This document shows positions 1 to 7,629 of a stretch of DNA of 32,426 bases, piece after piece. This DNA is from a bacterium. Lineage in GTDB: Bacteria; Planctomycetota; UBA1135; GCA-002686595. The position numbers and the translations under genes are program-made. Position 1 is the stretch's first letter; each line of letters begins with the position of its first letter. The stretch covers positions 1 through 32,426 of the forward strand of contig JAUIDW010000021.1 in the NCBI GenBank assembly GCA_030428395.1, in the 5' to 3' direction. A model generated the notes under the pieces. That model searched no databases and had not been told where the DNA came from. It saw only the letters and a program-made list of their open reading frames with translations.

Positions 1-174
1 GACACCTCGACGCTCGTCTATCGCGAATATGAAGGCTGGACCTCGATCGGCCACATGATGCTCGTCGCCGCGCTCGAGGCGGAGTTCGACATCATGATGG
101 AGACGGACGACATCCTCGCCATGAGCGACTTCGACAAGGCGGTCGCCATGATGGAAAAATATGCCTCGGCCTGA
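1..174 (+). CDS. Acyl carrier protein, C-terminal part (5' end outside window)
   Basis: This is the last 57 residues of an acyl carrier protein; the start lies before the window. ACPs carry acyl chains on a 4'-phosphopantetheine arm. The segment has the helix II region with the likely attachment serine at residue 15 (WTSIGHM, where DSL is more usual). It continues with an acidic recognition helix (ALEAEFDIMMETDD) and a last helix ending MEKYASA. This type is common in small ACPs next to SDR reductases in lipid or glycan modification clusters, and here an SDR gene starts inside its last codons. All three tyrosines use TAT, all the residue-9, -11 and -48 glutamates use GAA, and one lysine is AAA, codons that are rare in the rest of the window. 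The piece therefore probably comes from another genome or a recent insertion. The family call is firm; the origin is inference. Confidence 0.75.
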   Translation, partial: DTSTLVYREYEGWTSIGHMMLVAALEAEFDIMMETDDILAMSDFDKAVAMMEKYASA

Positions 175-265
175 ACTCGAAGGCCGCGTCGCGCTCGTCA
201 CCGGCGCCTCGCGCGGCATCGGGCTCGCCATAGCCGCCCGTCTGGCGGGCGCGGGCGCGCAGGTC
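161..265 (+). pseudogene. SDR (FabG-like) reductase, N-terminal fragment cut at a junction
   Basis: The frame opens with ATG at 161, overlapping the ACP stop by 14 bases. It encodes the first beta-alpha-beta unit of a short-chain dehydrogenase: GRVALVTGASRGIGLAIA contains the TGxxxGxG cofactor loop, followed by the helix ending AGAGAQVA. After about residue 35 family resemblance stops abruptly. The open frame runs on to 535, but only as Arg/Pro/Ala-rich sequence typical of an unused frame. A complete SDR has about 250 residues with a YxxxK catalytic motif; neither the remaining length nor that motif is present. The ACP-SDR order is natural, so the two belong together. The break between about 245 and 275 is the edge of this foreign-looking block. 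It could be an assembly chimera or a real recombination point. Confidence 0.7.
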
Positions 266-351
266 GCGAGCCCCGCGGCCGCGAGCACGAGGCCCGCGAT
301 CGCGCGGGGGCCGCGCCCGGCGCGCGACCGCGCGGGCGCGCGTGCGCGCAT
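262..351 (-). pseudogene. Possible signal-peptide start of a truncated minus-strand gene
   Basis: Read on the minus strand from an ATG at 351, the sequence gives an Arg-rich N-terminus, then a hydrophobic run (IAGLVLAAAGLA) and small residues ending near a Cys (TCAPAPA). This is what an export signal or lipoprotein signal looks like. It diverges from the epimerase gene at 400. The frame then enters the ACP/SDR block, where it makes no protein sense. I read it as the 5' remnant of a resident secreted-protein gene cut by the junction. It is short and GC-rich, so a chance resemblance is quite possible. Confidence 0.3.
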
Positions 352-399
352 CGGGCTGGGGCGTCGGCGAGTCACGGCCTGGCTCCGCGGGCAGCGGGC

Positions 400-1154
<755 letters not shown>

Positions 1155-1158
<4 letters not shown>

Positions 1159-2459
1159 CGCGCCTGGCGGTCGGGGAACCCGCGCACGCCGTCCGCCAGC
1201 TGCCGGCGCGCGTCCGCGTCGAGGGCCTCGCTGCGCCGCCGCAGGTCGCCCGTCACCACGGTGCCCGCGCCGACCGTCAGCTCGCCGATCGGGTTGCTGC
1301 GCAGCTTCCCGCCGGGCGACTCGGCGGGGTCGAGGCCCAGGGCGACGGGGTTGGCGCCGGCGACGAAGCGGTTCGTGCCCGTGATCTCGAGCTCGGCGCA
1401 GCCGCCGATCGAGACCAGCGGCCGGTCGCCGCAGCCGGGCGCCATCTCGAAGTCGTTGTCCTTCAGCACCACGCGGCCGTTCGAGGGGCCGCCGAAGTCG
1501 GTCACCATCATCGCCCCGGTGCCGTAGGGCACGCCCTTGCGGGTCAGCGAGCGCACGCGCGCGTCGAAGCCCGCGCGGAAGCGGTTGCCCTCGAAGATCA
1601 CCTCGCCGGTGTGGCGCCCGAACAGCGACAGCGCCGAGCCGCCCTTGAAGTCGTCGCCCGCCGCGATGCACACGTCCTCGATGACGCAGTTGCGGACGGT
1701 GATGGTCCCCGGCGCCGGCGGGCCGTCCTTGGGGCGCGCCGTCAGCTGCAGGAACGTGCGCCCGAGCAGCTTGCCGTGGACGTTCTCGATGGTGACGTCG
1801 CCCTTCGAGTTCTGCAGGTAGAAGCCGTGCTCGGCGCGGATGTTCTCGACGCGCGCCGGCGCGAACGAGCCGCGGAACACGAAGTCGGACAGGCTGTGGC
1901 CCCACACGCCCCACTTGGACTTGCCGCCGCGCTTCGCGAGGTGGTCCCAGTCCCCGAGGATGTGGCAGTCGACGAAGTGGAAGCCCTCGTAGACGGTGTT
2001 GCCGCCGCCCTTGAAGAACATCACGCCCGCGCGGTAGCCGGGGACGATGGTCAGGTCCTTGAACAGGAACCAGCCGCACTTCTTCTCCTGCGTGATGGCG
2101 ATGGTGTCGCCGCCGCCGCGCGGGAGGATGCGCACGCCGGGCTGGCCCTGGATCGTGACCGGCTGCCCCGGGCTGCCGCCGGGCGCGCGCGCGTTCCACT
2201 TGCTGTCCTTGCGGAACCCGATCGAGAACGCGTCGTAGTCGCCGCTCTGCAGGTTCAGCACCGAGCCGGGCCCCGCCCGCTCGAGGGCCCACGCGATCGG
2301 GTTGGGCACCCGCTGCGGCCCGCCGGCGCCGACCTGGACCGTCTTCGGCGTCAGGGTGAAGACCTGGGCGCCCTGGGCGCCCCCCGCGGACGGGGGGGCG
2401 GACGCGGGGGCGGCGGGGAGGGCGAGGGCGAGGACGAGGGCGGCGAGGAGCTGGTGCAT
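1155..2459 (-). CDS. Secreted right-handed parallel beta-helix protein
   Basis: A 434-residue exported protein. The chosen ATG at 2459 gives a clean signal peptide (MHQLLAALVLALALPAAPAS); the frame stays open further upstream to 2525 but that extension is Arg/Pro-rich and has no such signal. The mature part has repeated short strands with N/G turns and V-x-I/L/F patterns (for example VTIENVHG, ITVRNCVIED, EVIFEGNRF, RVVLKDNDFE, LEITGTNRF), the signature of a pectate-lyase-like parallel beta-helix. The N-terminal part (GSVLNLQSGDYDAF, VTIQGQPGVRIL) resembles the entry into such helices in polysaccharide lyases and surface proteins. No catalytic residues can be assigned with confidence, so substrate is unknown. 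A TAGGCT hexamer on the minus strand about 31 bases upstream of the ATG may be its -10 box. Confidence 0.75.
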
Positions 2460-2490
2460 GGTGGTTCGGGTCGGCGCGGAGGCCGCCCGT

Positions 2491-2496
2491 AGCCTA
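2491..2496 (-). promoter_or_regulatory. Candidate -10 hexamer TAGGCT for the beta-helix gene
   Basis: The minus strand reads TAGGCT 31 bases before the ATG at 2459. The same or a similar hexamer (TAGGCT, TAGGAT, TAGAAT) occurs before four other genes here, although A/T-containing hexamers are rare in this DNA. No convincing TTGACA-like -35 is visible. Confidence 0.3.
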
Positions 2497-2545
2497 GGAC
2501 GCCACGCGCGCGGGTCCCGGGCCACCCCATCGCAATTCCCGCGGA

Positions 2546-2663
2546 CCCCGTCTGGCGGGGCCGCTGCCCGGCTCGCTACGCGAGCTGGCGGTCGCCTTGG
2601 GGGCCTCTCGGCCCCCTAGGCGACCGCCCCTCCCCCCCGCTTGCTGGGCGGGGAGGAGGGGCG
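2546..2663. repeat. Cluster of strong inverted repeats in a gene-free stretch (2460-2998)
   Basis: The 539 bases between the beta-helix gene and the DUF4870 gene hold no convincing gene. They hold four consecutive inverted repeats. These are CCCCG/CGGGG (2546-2560); GCTCGC/GCGAGC (2571-2585); a 19-base stem with one mismatch and a TCTC loop (2587-2605 with 2610-2628); and a 16-base stem with one mismatch and a 7-base loop (2625-2640 with 2648-2663). The last two share four bases, so they cannot both form fully. There is no T-tract on either side. The repeats lie outside the likely transcript of the minus-strand gene but could lie in a long leader of the plus-strand operon. The rest of the stretch (2664-2980) is low-complexity GC-rich sequence with short palindromes such as AAGATCTT near 2823, in which I see no further feature. 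Confidence 0.55.
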
Positions 2664-2998
2664 ATCCGGTGGCTCCCGCGGCGGACCGTCCCGGCCGCGC
2701 GGGTCGATCGAGAACGGGGTGGCGCCCGAACGGATCGAAGGGGGAATCGAGGCCCGCGGGCGCCGGGGAGGGGCGCGGGGGCGGGCCACCTGACCATCCG
2801 CAGGGGCCGGGGTGGGGGTGGAAAGATCTTCCGGTTCCGGGGAGCCGCGGCGGGGGATTCCGGATCCCGGGAAGTGGGAGCGGCCGGAGCCTTGCGCCGC
2901 CGCGGGCCGTTGCCAAGCATCGGGCGCGGCGTCGGGCCGACCCGGGTCCGGGGTCCCGGGGCGAGGAGCCGCGAACCGCCAGGAGGACGAGCGCAACC

Positions 2999-3388
2999 AT
3001 GGAAGACCACGGACCGGACCCCGGCACCCCCGACGCGGACGACGTCGAGCGGGTGGCTGAGGGGCAGCGCGCCGCGGCCGTCTGGGCGCACGTGCTGGGT
3101 GGCCTCGGGATGTTCGTCGGGTTCTCCTTCCTCGGGCCGCTGATCGTCTGGCTCGTGAAGAAGGACGAGGACCCCTTCGCGGAGGACCAGGCCAGGGAGG
3201 CCCTGAACTTCCACCTGTTCGTCTTCGTGGCGATCACGGTATCCACCATCCTGTTGATCTGCACCGTCGGGATCGTTCTGCTCCCGCTGGTGTGGGTCGT
3301 CGCGGTGTTCCTGTCCGTCGTCGGCGCCATGGTGGCCGGGGACGGTCGCCGCTACCGCTATCCCCTGATCGTCCGCATCCTGTCCTGA
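2999..3388 (+). CDS. DUF4870 (Tic20-like) small membrane protein
   Basis: A 129-residue integral membrane protein of the DUF4870 family, whose function is not established. A hydrophilic, acidic N-terminus (about 20 residues) precedes a helix around 22-48 ending in VWLVKKDEDPF. Next comes the family's typical link EDQAREALNFH, two more hydrophobic helices around 67-110, and the characteristic end YRYPLIVRIL. Length and motif order match the family well. The ATG at 2999 has a strong AGGAGG 12 bases upstream; the frame is open far upstream but without protein-like sequence. It is followed after only 3 bases by the oxidoreductase gene, so it appears to be the first gene of the sugar operon, which is an unexpected place for this family. 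Confidence 0.85.
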   Translation: MEDHGPDPGTPDADDVERVAEGQRAAAVWAHVLGGLGMFVGFSFLGPLIVWLVKKDEDPFAEDQAREALNFHLFVFVAITVSTILLICTVGIVLLPLVWVVAVFLSVVGAMVAGDGRRYRYPLIVRILS

Positions 3389-3391
3389 CGC

Positions 3392-4546
3392 ATGCCGCGC
3401 CAGCTCTCGGTGGGCCTCCTGGGCCAGCGCTTCATGGGGCGGGCGCACAGCAACGCCTGGGGGCAGGCGGGGCGCTTCTTCGACCTGCCGCGGAGCGTGC
3501 GCCTGGCGTGCGTGGCCGCGCGCGACGCGGACGAGCTGGCGCCCTTCGCCGGGCGCTGGGGCTGGGAGCGCTGGACGACCGACTGGCGCGAGCTCGTCGC
3601 CGCGGACGACGTCGACCTCGTCGACGTGTCGACGCCGAACCACCTGCACGCGGAGCCGGCGATCGCCGCCCTGCGCGCGGGCAAGCACGTCGCCTGCGAG
3701 AAGCCGCTGGCCGGCACGCTCGAGGACGCGCGCGCCATGCGCGACGCGGCGAAGCGGGCGGCGCGCAAGGGCGCGCGCACGTTCGTGTGGTTCAACTACC
3801 GCCGCTGCCCGGCGATCGGCACCGCCCACGAGCTGGTCCGGGAGGGCCGCCTGGGCGACGTGTACCACGTGCGCGCGACGTACCTGCAGAGCTGGGGCGG
3901 GCCCGCGACCGAGAGCTCGTGGCGCTTCCGCCGCTCGACCGCCGGCTCGGGCGCGCACGGCGACCTGAACGCGCACCTGGTCGACCTGGCGCGGTTCCTG
4001 CTGGGGGACGAGGTCGCGGAGGTCTCCGGCGCCCTGGCGCACACCTTCGTCAAGGAGCGGCCGCTTCCCGGCGGCGCGGGGACGGCCCGCAGCGACGTCG
4101 ACGACGCCGCGCTGTTCCTGGCGCGCTTCCGCGGCGGGACGCTGGCGAGCTTCGAGGCCTCGCGGCTGGCGGCGCCGCACCTGAACGCGAACTCGATCGA
4201 GCTGAACGGATCGAAGGGGTCCCTGCGCTTCGACTTCGAGGACATGAACGTCCTGCGCTTCCACGACGCCCGCGACGGCGCGCGCCTGGGCGGCTGGCGC
4301 CGCATCGTGTGCACGTCCGCCGGCGACCACCCGTACGTGGACGCGTGGTGGCCCGACGGGCACCTCGTCGGCTACGAGCACGGCTTCACCAACATGGCGG
4401 CCGACGTCGTGCGCGCGGTCGCCGGGCGCCGGCCGCGCCTGCCCCTGCCCGACTTCGCCGACGCCTACGAGACGCAGCGCGTGCTCGCGGCCGCCCTGCG
4501 CGCGGCGTCCGAGCGCCGCGCGGTCCGCCTGAGCGAGGTCCGCTGA
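3392..4546 (+). CDS. Gfo/Idh/MocA family NAD(P)-dependent oxidoreductase
   Basis: A 384-residue cytoplasmic sugar dehydrogenase-type enzyme. The N-terminal Rossmann fold starts [17 protein letters not shown] (residues ~7-22), a variant of the GxGxxG cofactor loop with Gln where Gly is usual. The [12 protein letters not shown] strand-helix follows, then the family signature CEKPLAG with Glu103, Lys104 and Pro105. The C-terminal alpha/beta domain has the substrate-site region [17 protein letters not shown] around 190-204, and the later [11 protein letters not shown] and [14 protein letters not shown] stretches typical of the family. Neighbours (an isomerase/epimerase, a sugar or nucleoside MFS carrier and a DUF1080 protein) suggest it oxidises a sugar or glycoside, possibly at C3. 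The exact substrate cannot be read from the sequence. No signal peptide or Tat motif is present. Confidence 0.9.
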   Translation: MPRQLSVGLLGQRFMGRAHSNAWGQAGRFFDLPRSVRLACVAARDADELAPFAGRWGWERWTTDWRELVAADDVDLVDVSTPNHLHAEPAIAALRAGKHVACEKPLAGTLEDARAMRDAAKRAARKGARTFVWFNYRRCPAIGTAHELVREGRLGDVYHVRATYLQSWGGPATESSWRFRRSTAGSGAHGDLNAHLVDLARFLLGDEVAEVSGALAHTFVKERPLPGGAGTARSDVDDAALFLARFRGGTLASFEASRLAAPHLNANSIELNGSKGSLRFDFEDMNVLRFHDARDGARLGGWRRIVCTSAGDHPYVDAWWPDGHLVGYEHGFTNMAADVVRAVAGRRPRLPLPDFADAYETQRVLAAALRAASERRAVRLSEVR

Positions 4547-4571
4547 CTCCCCGCTTCCCCGGAGACCGACC

Positions 4572-5618
4572 ATGCCCCGTCCCGTCTGCCTGTTCACCGG
4601 TCAATGGGCCGACCTGTCGCTCGAGGAGCTCTGCGGCCTCGCGCGCGGGTTCGGCTACGACGGCCTCGAGCTCGCCTGCTGGGGCGACCACTTCGAGGTG
4701 CGCCGCGCCCTCGAGGAGGACGACTACTGCGCCCGCAAGTGGGAGCTGCTGCAGAGCTACAACCTGGGCTCGTTCGCGCTCTCGAACCACCTGGTCGGCC
4801 AGGCGGTGTGCGACCGCATCGACGAGCGCCACCGCGCCATCCTGCCGGAGGCGGTGTGGGGCGACGGCGATCCGGAGGGCGTCCGGCGCCGCGCCGCGGA
4901 CGAGATGATCGCGACGGGCCGCGCCGCGCGCCGCTTCTTCGACGCCGCCCCCGGGCCGGTGCGCGAGCGCCTGGCGGCGGCCGGCCGGACGACCGTGGTC
5001 GGCTTCACGGGCAGCTCGATCTGGCCGCTGCTGTACTCCTTCCCGCCCAACCTCCCCGGGCAGGTCGAGGAGGGCTTCGCCGACTTCGGGCGGCGCTGGA
5101 CGCCCATCCTGGACGCGTTCGCGGAGGTGGACGTCGGCTTCGCGCTCGAGGTGCACCCGACCGAGATCGCCTTCGACGTGGCCTCGACCCGGCGCGCGCT
5201 GGCCGCGGTGGGGGAGCACCCGCGCTTCGGCTTCAACTTCGACCCCTCGCACTTCGCCTACCAGGGCGTCGACTACCTCGGCTTCCTGCGCGAGTTCGGC
5301 GAGCGCGTCTTCAACGTCCACGTCAAGGACGTGTGGTGGTCGGACGCCCCGACGCCGATCGGCGTGTTCGGCGGGCACGCGGACTTCGGCGCGGACGGCC
5401 GCGCCTGGGACTTCCGCTCGCCCGGCCGCGGGCGCGTGGACTTCGAGGGCATCGTGCGCCTGCTGAACCACGCGGGCTACGCCGGCCCGCTGACCGTCGA
5501 GTGGGAGGACCCCATGATGGACCGCGCCCACGGCGCGACGGAGGCGGCCCGCTTCGTGCGCGCGCTCGACTTCCCGCGCTCCGACATCGCCTTCGACGCG
5601 GCCTTCTCGGAGTCCTGA
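4572..5618 (+). CDS. Sugar phosphate isomerase/epimerase-like TIM barrel protein
   Basis: A 348-residue protein of the xylose-isomerase-like TIM-barrel superfamily (AP endonuclease family 2 fold). The N-terminus [27 protein letters not shown] is typical. The metal-binding residues expected of epimerases and dehydratases are visible: a Glu in [12 protein letters not shown] (about 191), Asp224 and His227 in DPSHFAYQ, His250 in FNVHVKD, and Glu310 in VEWEDPMMD. It lies 25 bases after the oxidoreductase gene, with GGAG about ten bases before its ATG. Such pairs usually act on the same sugar: the dehydrogenase makes a keto-sugar that the barrel enzyme epimerises, dehydrates or cleaves. Relatives include inosose dehydratase and keto-glycoside lyases, and I cannot choose among them. 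Confidence 0.88.
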   Translation: MPRPVCLFTGQWADLSLEELCGLARGFGYDGLELACWGDHFEVRRALEEDDYCARKWELLQSYNLGSFALSNHLVGQAVCDRIDERHRAILPEAVWGDGDPEGVRRRAADEMIATGRAARRFFDAAPGPVRERLAAAGRTTVVGFTGSSIWPLLYSFPPNLPGQVEEGFADFGRRWTPILDAFAEVDVGFALEVHPTEIAFDVASTRRALAAVGEHPRFGFNFDPSHFAYQGVDYLGFLREFGERVFNVHVKDVWWSDAPTPIGVFGGHADFGADGRAWDFRSPGRGRVDFEGIVRLLNHAGYAGPLTVEWEDPMMDRAHGATEAARFVRALDFPRSDIAFDAAFSES

Positions 5619-5620
5619 CC

Positions 5621-6904
5621 GTGACGAACCCCGCACCCGAGCCGGCGCTGCTGCGCACGCGGCTGTCGGTCATGATGTTCCTGCAGTACGCGATCTGGGG
5701 CGCGTGGCTGCCGCTGTTCTTCCCGTTCCTGAACGAGCACCGCGGCTTCGGGGCGGCCGAGATCGGCAACCTGTTCGCGATCGGCGCGACCGGCGCGCTC
5801 GTCGCCCCCTTCGTCGCCGGGCCGATCGCCGACCGCTGGGTGTCGACCGAGCGCTTCCTGGGCTTCCTGCACCTCGTGGGCGCCGCGCTCGTGTGGCAGC
5901 TCGCGAACCTGACGGAGTACGACGAGCTGCTCGTCTTCTCGCTGCTGTACTCGCTGGTCTACGCGCCGACGCTGTCGCTGACGAACTCGCTGGCCTTCCA
6001 CCACCTGCCCGACCGCGACCGCGACTTCTCGCGCGTGCGGGTCTGGGGCACCGTCGGCTGGATCGCGGTGGGCATCGGCGTGGGGCAGTGGCTGCTGCGC
6101 GTCTGGACGCCGGCGGGCGAGCCCGTCGACGCCGTGCGCGCCAGCCAGGTCGCCGGCATGGCCGACGCGTTCCGCGTCAGCGCCGTCCTGGGCGCCGGGC
6201 TCGGGCTGTACTGCTTCACGCTGCCGCACACGCCGCCGCGGCGGGGCGGCGCCGGGGGGGCGCTCGGCGCCATCGGCCAGGCGCTCGGCGCGCTGCGCAA
6301 GCGCCCGCTGCTGGTGCTGTTCCTCGTGTCCTTCCCGGTCAGCTGCGTGCACCAGTTCTACTTCGTGCACACCGCGGGCTTCCTGGGCCACCTCGAGATC
6401 GGCGCCGCCTGGATCGAGCAGGTGCTGGGCGTCGGCGGCGGCGGGGTCATGACGATCGGGCAGCTCTCGGAGATCCCCGTGCTGTTCGCCATCCCCTGGG
6501 CGGCGCGGCGGGTGTCGCGCAAGACGCTGCTGACCGCCGGGCTGCTGGCCTACGTGCTGCGCTTCACGGTGTTCGCCTACGTGCAGGAGCCCTGGGCCGT
6601 CCTGCCGGCGCTGGCCCTGCACGGCGTGTGCTTCGGCTGCTTCTTCTTCGTGGCGTTCATGATCGTGGACGAGGAGACCGGCACGTCGGTCCGCGCCAGC
6701 GCGCAGAGCCTCTACAACCTCGTCGCGGTCGGCTTCGGCATCATCGCCGGCAACGTCTTCGCCGGCGCGGTCGCCGAGGGCGCCACGACCGACGCGGGCA
6801 TCGACTACGAGCAGCTCTTCGCCGTCCCGCTGCTGGTGACCGTGGGCTGCCTGGTCGCGGTGCTGGCCCTGTACCCGCGGAGCCGGGGGCCGTCCGCCAC
6901 GTGA
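5621..6904 (+). CDS. MFS transporter of the nucleoside:H+ symporter type
   Basis: A 427-residue, 12-helix inner membrane carrier. It opens with TRLSVMMFLQYAIWGAWLPLFFPFL, the start typical of NupG/XapB-like nucleoside:proton symporters, and has the loop FVAGPIADRWVSTERFLGFLHLVGA after helix 2. A VRVWGTVGWIAVG motif near residue 145 and a long cytoplasmic loop between helices 6 and 7 also fit. The start is GTG at 5621, two bases after the isomerase stop; the frame is open upstream but in that region it only shadows the isomerase gene. In planctomycetes such carriers often sit beside Gfo/Idh/MocA enzymes and probably move sugars or glycosides rather than nucleosides. Its stop overlaps the next start as GTGA. 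Confidence 0.85.
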   Translation: MTNPAPEPALLRTRLSVMMFLQYAIWGAWLPLFFPFLNEHRGFGAAEIGNLFAIGATGALVAPFVAGPIADRWVSTERFLGFLHLVGAALVWQLANLTEYDELLVFSLLYSLVYAPTLSLTNSLAFHHLPDRDRDFSRVRVWGTVGWIAVGIGVGQWLLRVWTPAGEPVDAVRASQVAGMADAFRVSAVLGAGLGLYCFTLPHTPPRRGGAGGALGAIGQALGALRKRPLLVLFLVSFPVSCVHQFYFVHTAGFLGHLEIGAAWIEQVLGVGGGGVMTIGQLSEIPVLFAIPWAARRVSRKTLLTAGLLAYVLRFTVFAYVQEPWAVLPALALHGVCFGCFFFVAFMIVDEETGTSVRASAQSLYNLVAVGFGIIAGNVFAGAVAEGATTDAGIDYEQLFAVPLLVTVGCLVAVLALYPRSRGPSAT

Positions 6905-7629
6905 TCGCCCTGGTCCTGACGGCGGCGCTGCTCGCCCACCCCGCCCCCGCGCGGGGGCCCGTTGCCCAGGCTCCCGCACGGCCGCGCGACCCGTGGGTCT
7001 TCCGGTGCGCGCTGGACGGGCGGCCCCGCAGCGTCGTCGTGGCGCTGGCCGACGACCTGTGGGTGGCCTACGACGCCTCCGGCGTCTCCCTGGTGAAGGC
7101 CTGGCGCGGCGACGTGCACCTGCAGGGCGCGGTGTACGACACCGTCCACGGCCCGCAGCCGGTGGCGCGCGGGCCGGTGTGGGCCGTGGGGCTCGAGGGC
7201 CCGGTCTGGTTCGCCGAGGTCGGCGGCGAGCTCGTCGAGCTGGAGCCGCGCTGGCGCGGCCACGCCTTCGTGGAGGGCCGCGTCGAGCTGCGGATGGAGG
7301 CCGCGCTGCCCGGCGGCGGAGTCGTGCGCGTGGCCGAGACGCCCGAGCGCGTGCGCTCCGAGGCGCTGCACGAGCGCAAGCTGCGCATCCCCGCCGGGCG
7401 CACCGGCCTCGCGCGCACGTGGCGGGTCGAGGCCCCCGAGGGCGTGCAGGTGCTGCTGCGCGACCGGCGCCAGAGCCCGTGGCTGTGGCCGCGCGACGTG
7501 CGCGGCATGCGCGCGGCGCCCGACGGCGACGGCGCGCTGGTGGCGCTCGCGACCGACGCCGAGACGATGCTGGTCTACTACTTCGACGAGCCGGCGGAGG
7601 ACACCTCCGGCGCGGGGGACGGGCGGTGA
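6901..7629 (+). CDS. Secreted protein of unknown function in the sugar operon
   Basis: A 242-residue exported protein starting with GTG at 6901, overlapping the MFS stop by four bases. A signal peptide (MIALVLTAALLAHPAPARG) precedes a beta-rich domain. The segments PWVFRCALDGRPRSVVVALA, DDLWVAYDASGVSLVKAW, and GDVHLQGAVYDTVHGPQP resemble, from memory, the N-terminal region of larger heme- or PQQ-dehydrogenase-like secreted proteins of planctomycetes and Bacteroidetes. No CxxCH heme motif is present. Because the next gene begins at its stop codon and encodes a propeller/DUF1080 protein, this may be the split-off N-terminal module of such a fusion, working with it in the periplasm. I do not recognise a catalytic site, and the function remains open. 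Confidence 0.7.
   Translation: MIALVLTAALLAHPAPARGPVAQAPARPRDPWVFRCALDGRPRSVVVALADDLWVAYDASGVSLVKAWRGDVHLQGAVYDTVHGPQPVARGPVWAVGLEGPVWFAEVGGELVELEPRWRGHAFVEGRVELRMEAALPGGGVVRVAETPERVRSEALHERKLRIPAGRTGLARTWRVEAPEGVQVLLRDRRQSPWLWPRDVRGMRAAPDGDGALVALATDAETMLVYYFDEPAEDTSGAGDGR

Noticed and set aside
2587-2628. Classical intrinsic terminator
   Set aside because: The stem is excellent but there is no T-run on either strand and no gene ends next to it.
2494-3330. Open frames on both strands through the gene-free stretch before the DUF4870 gene
   Set aside because: Composition is Arg/Pro/Gly/Ser low complexity without family motifs; strong hairpins in the stretch suggest non-coding DNA.
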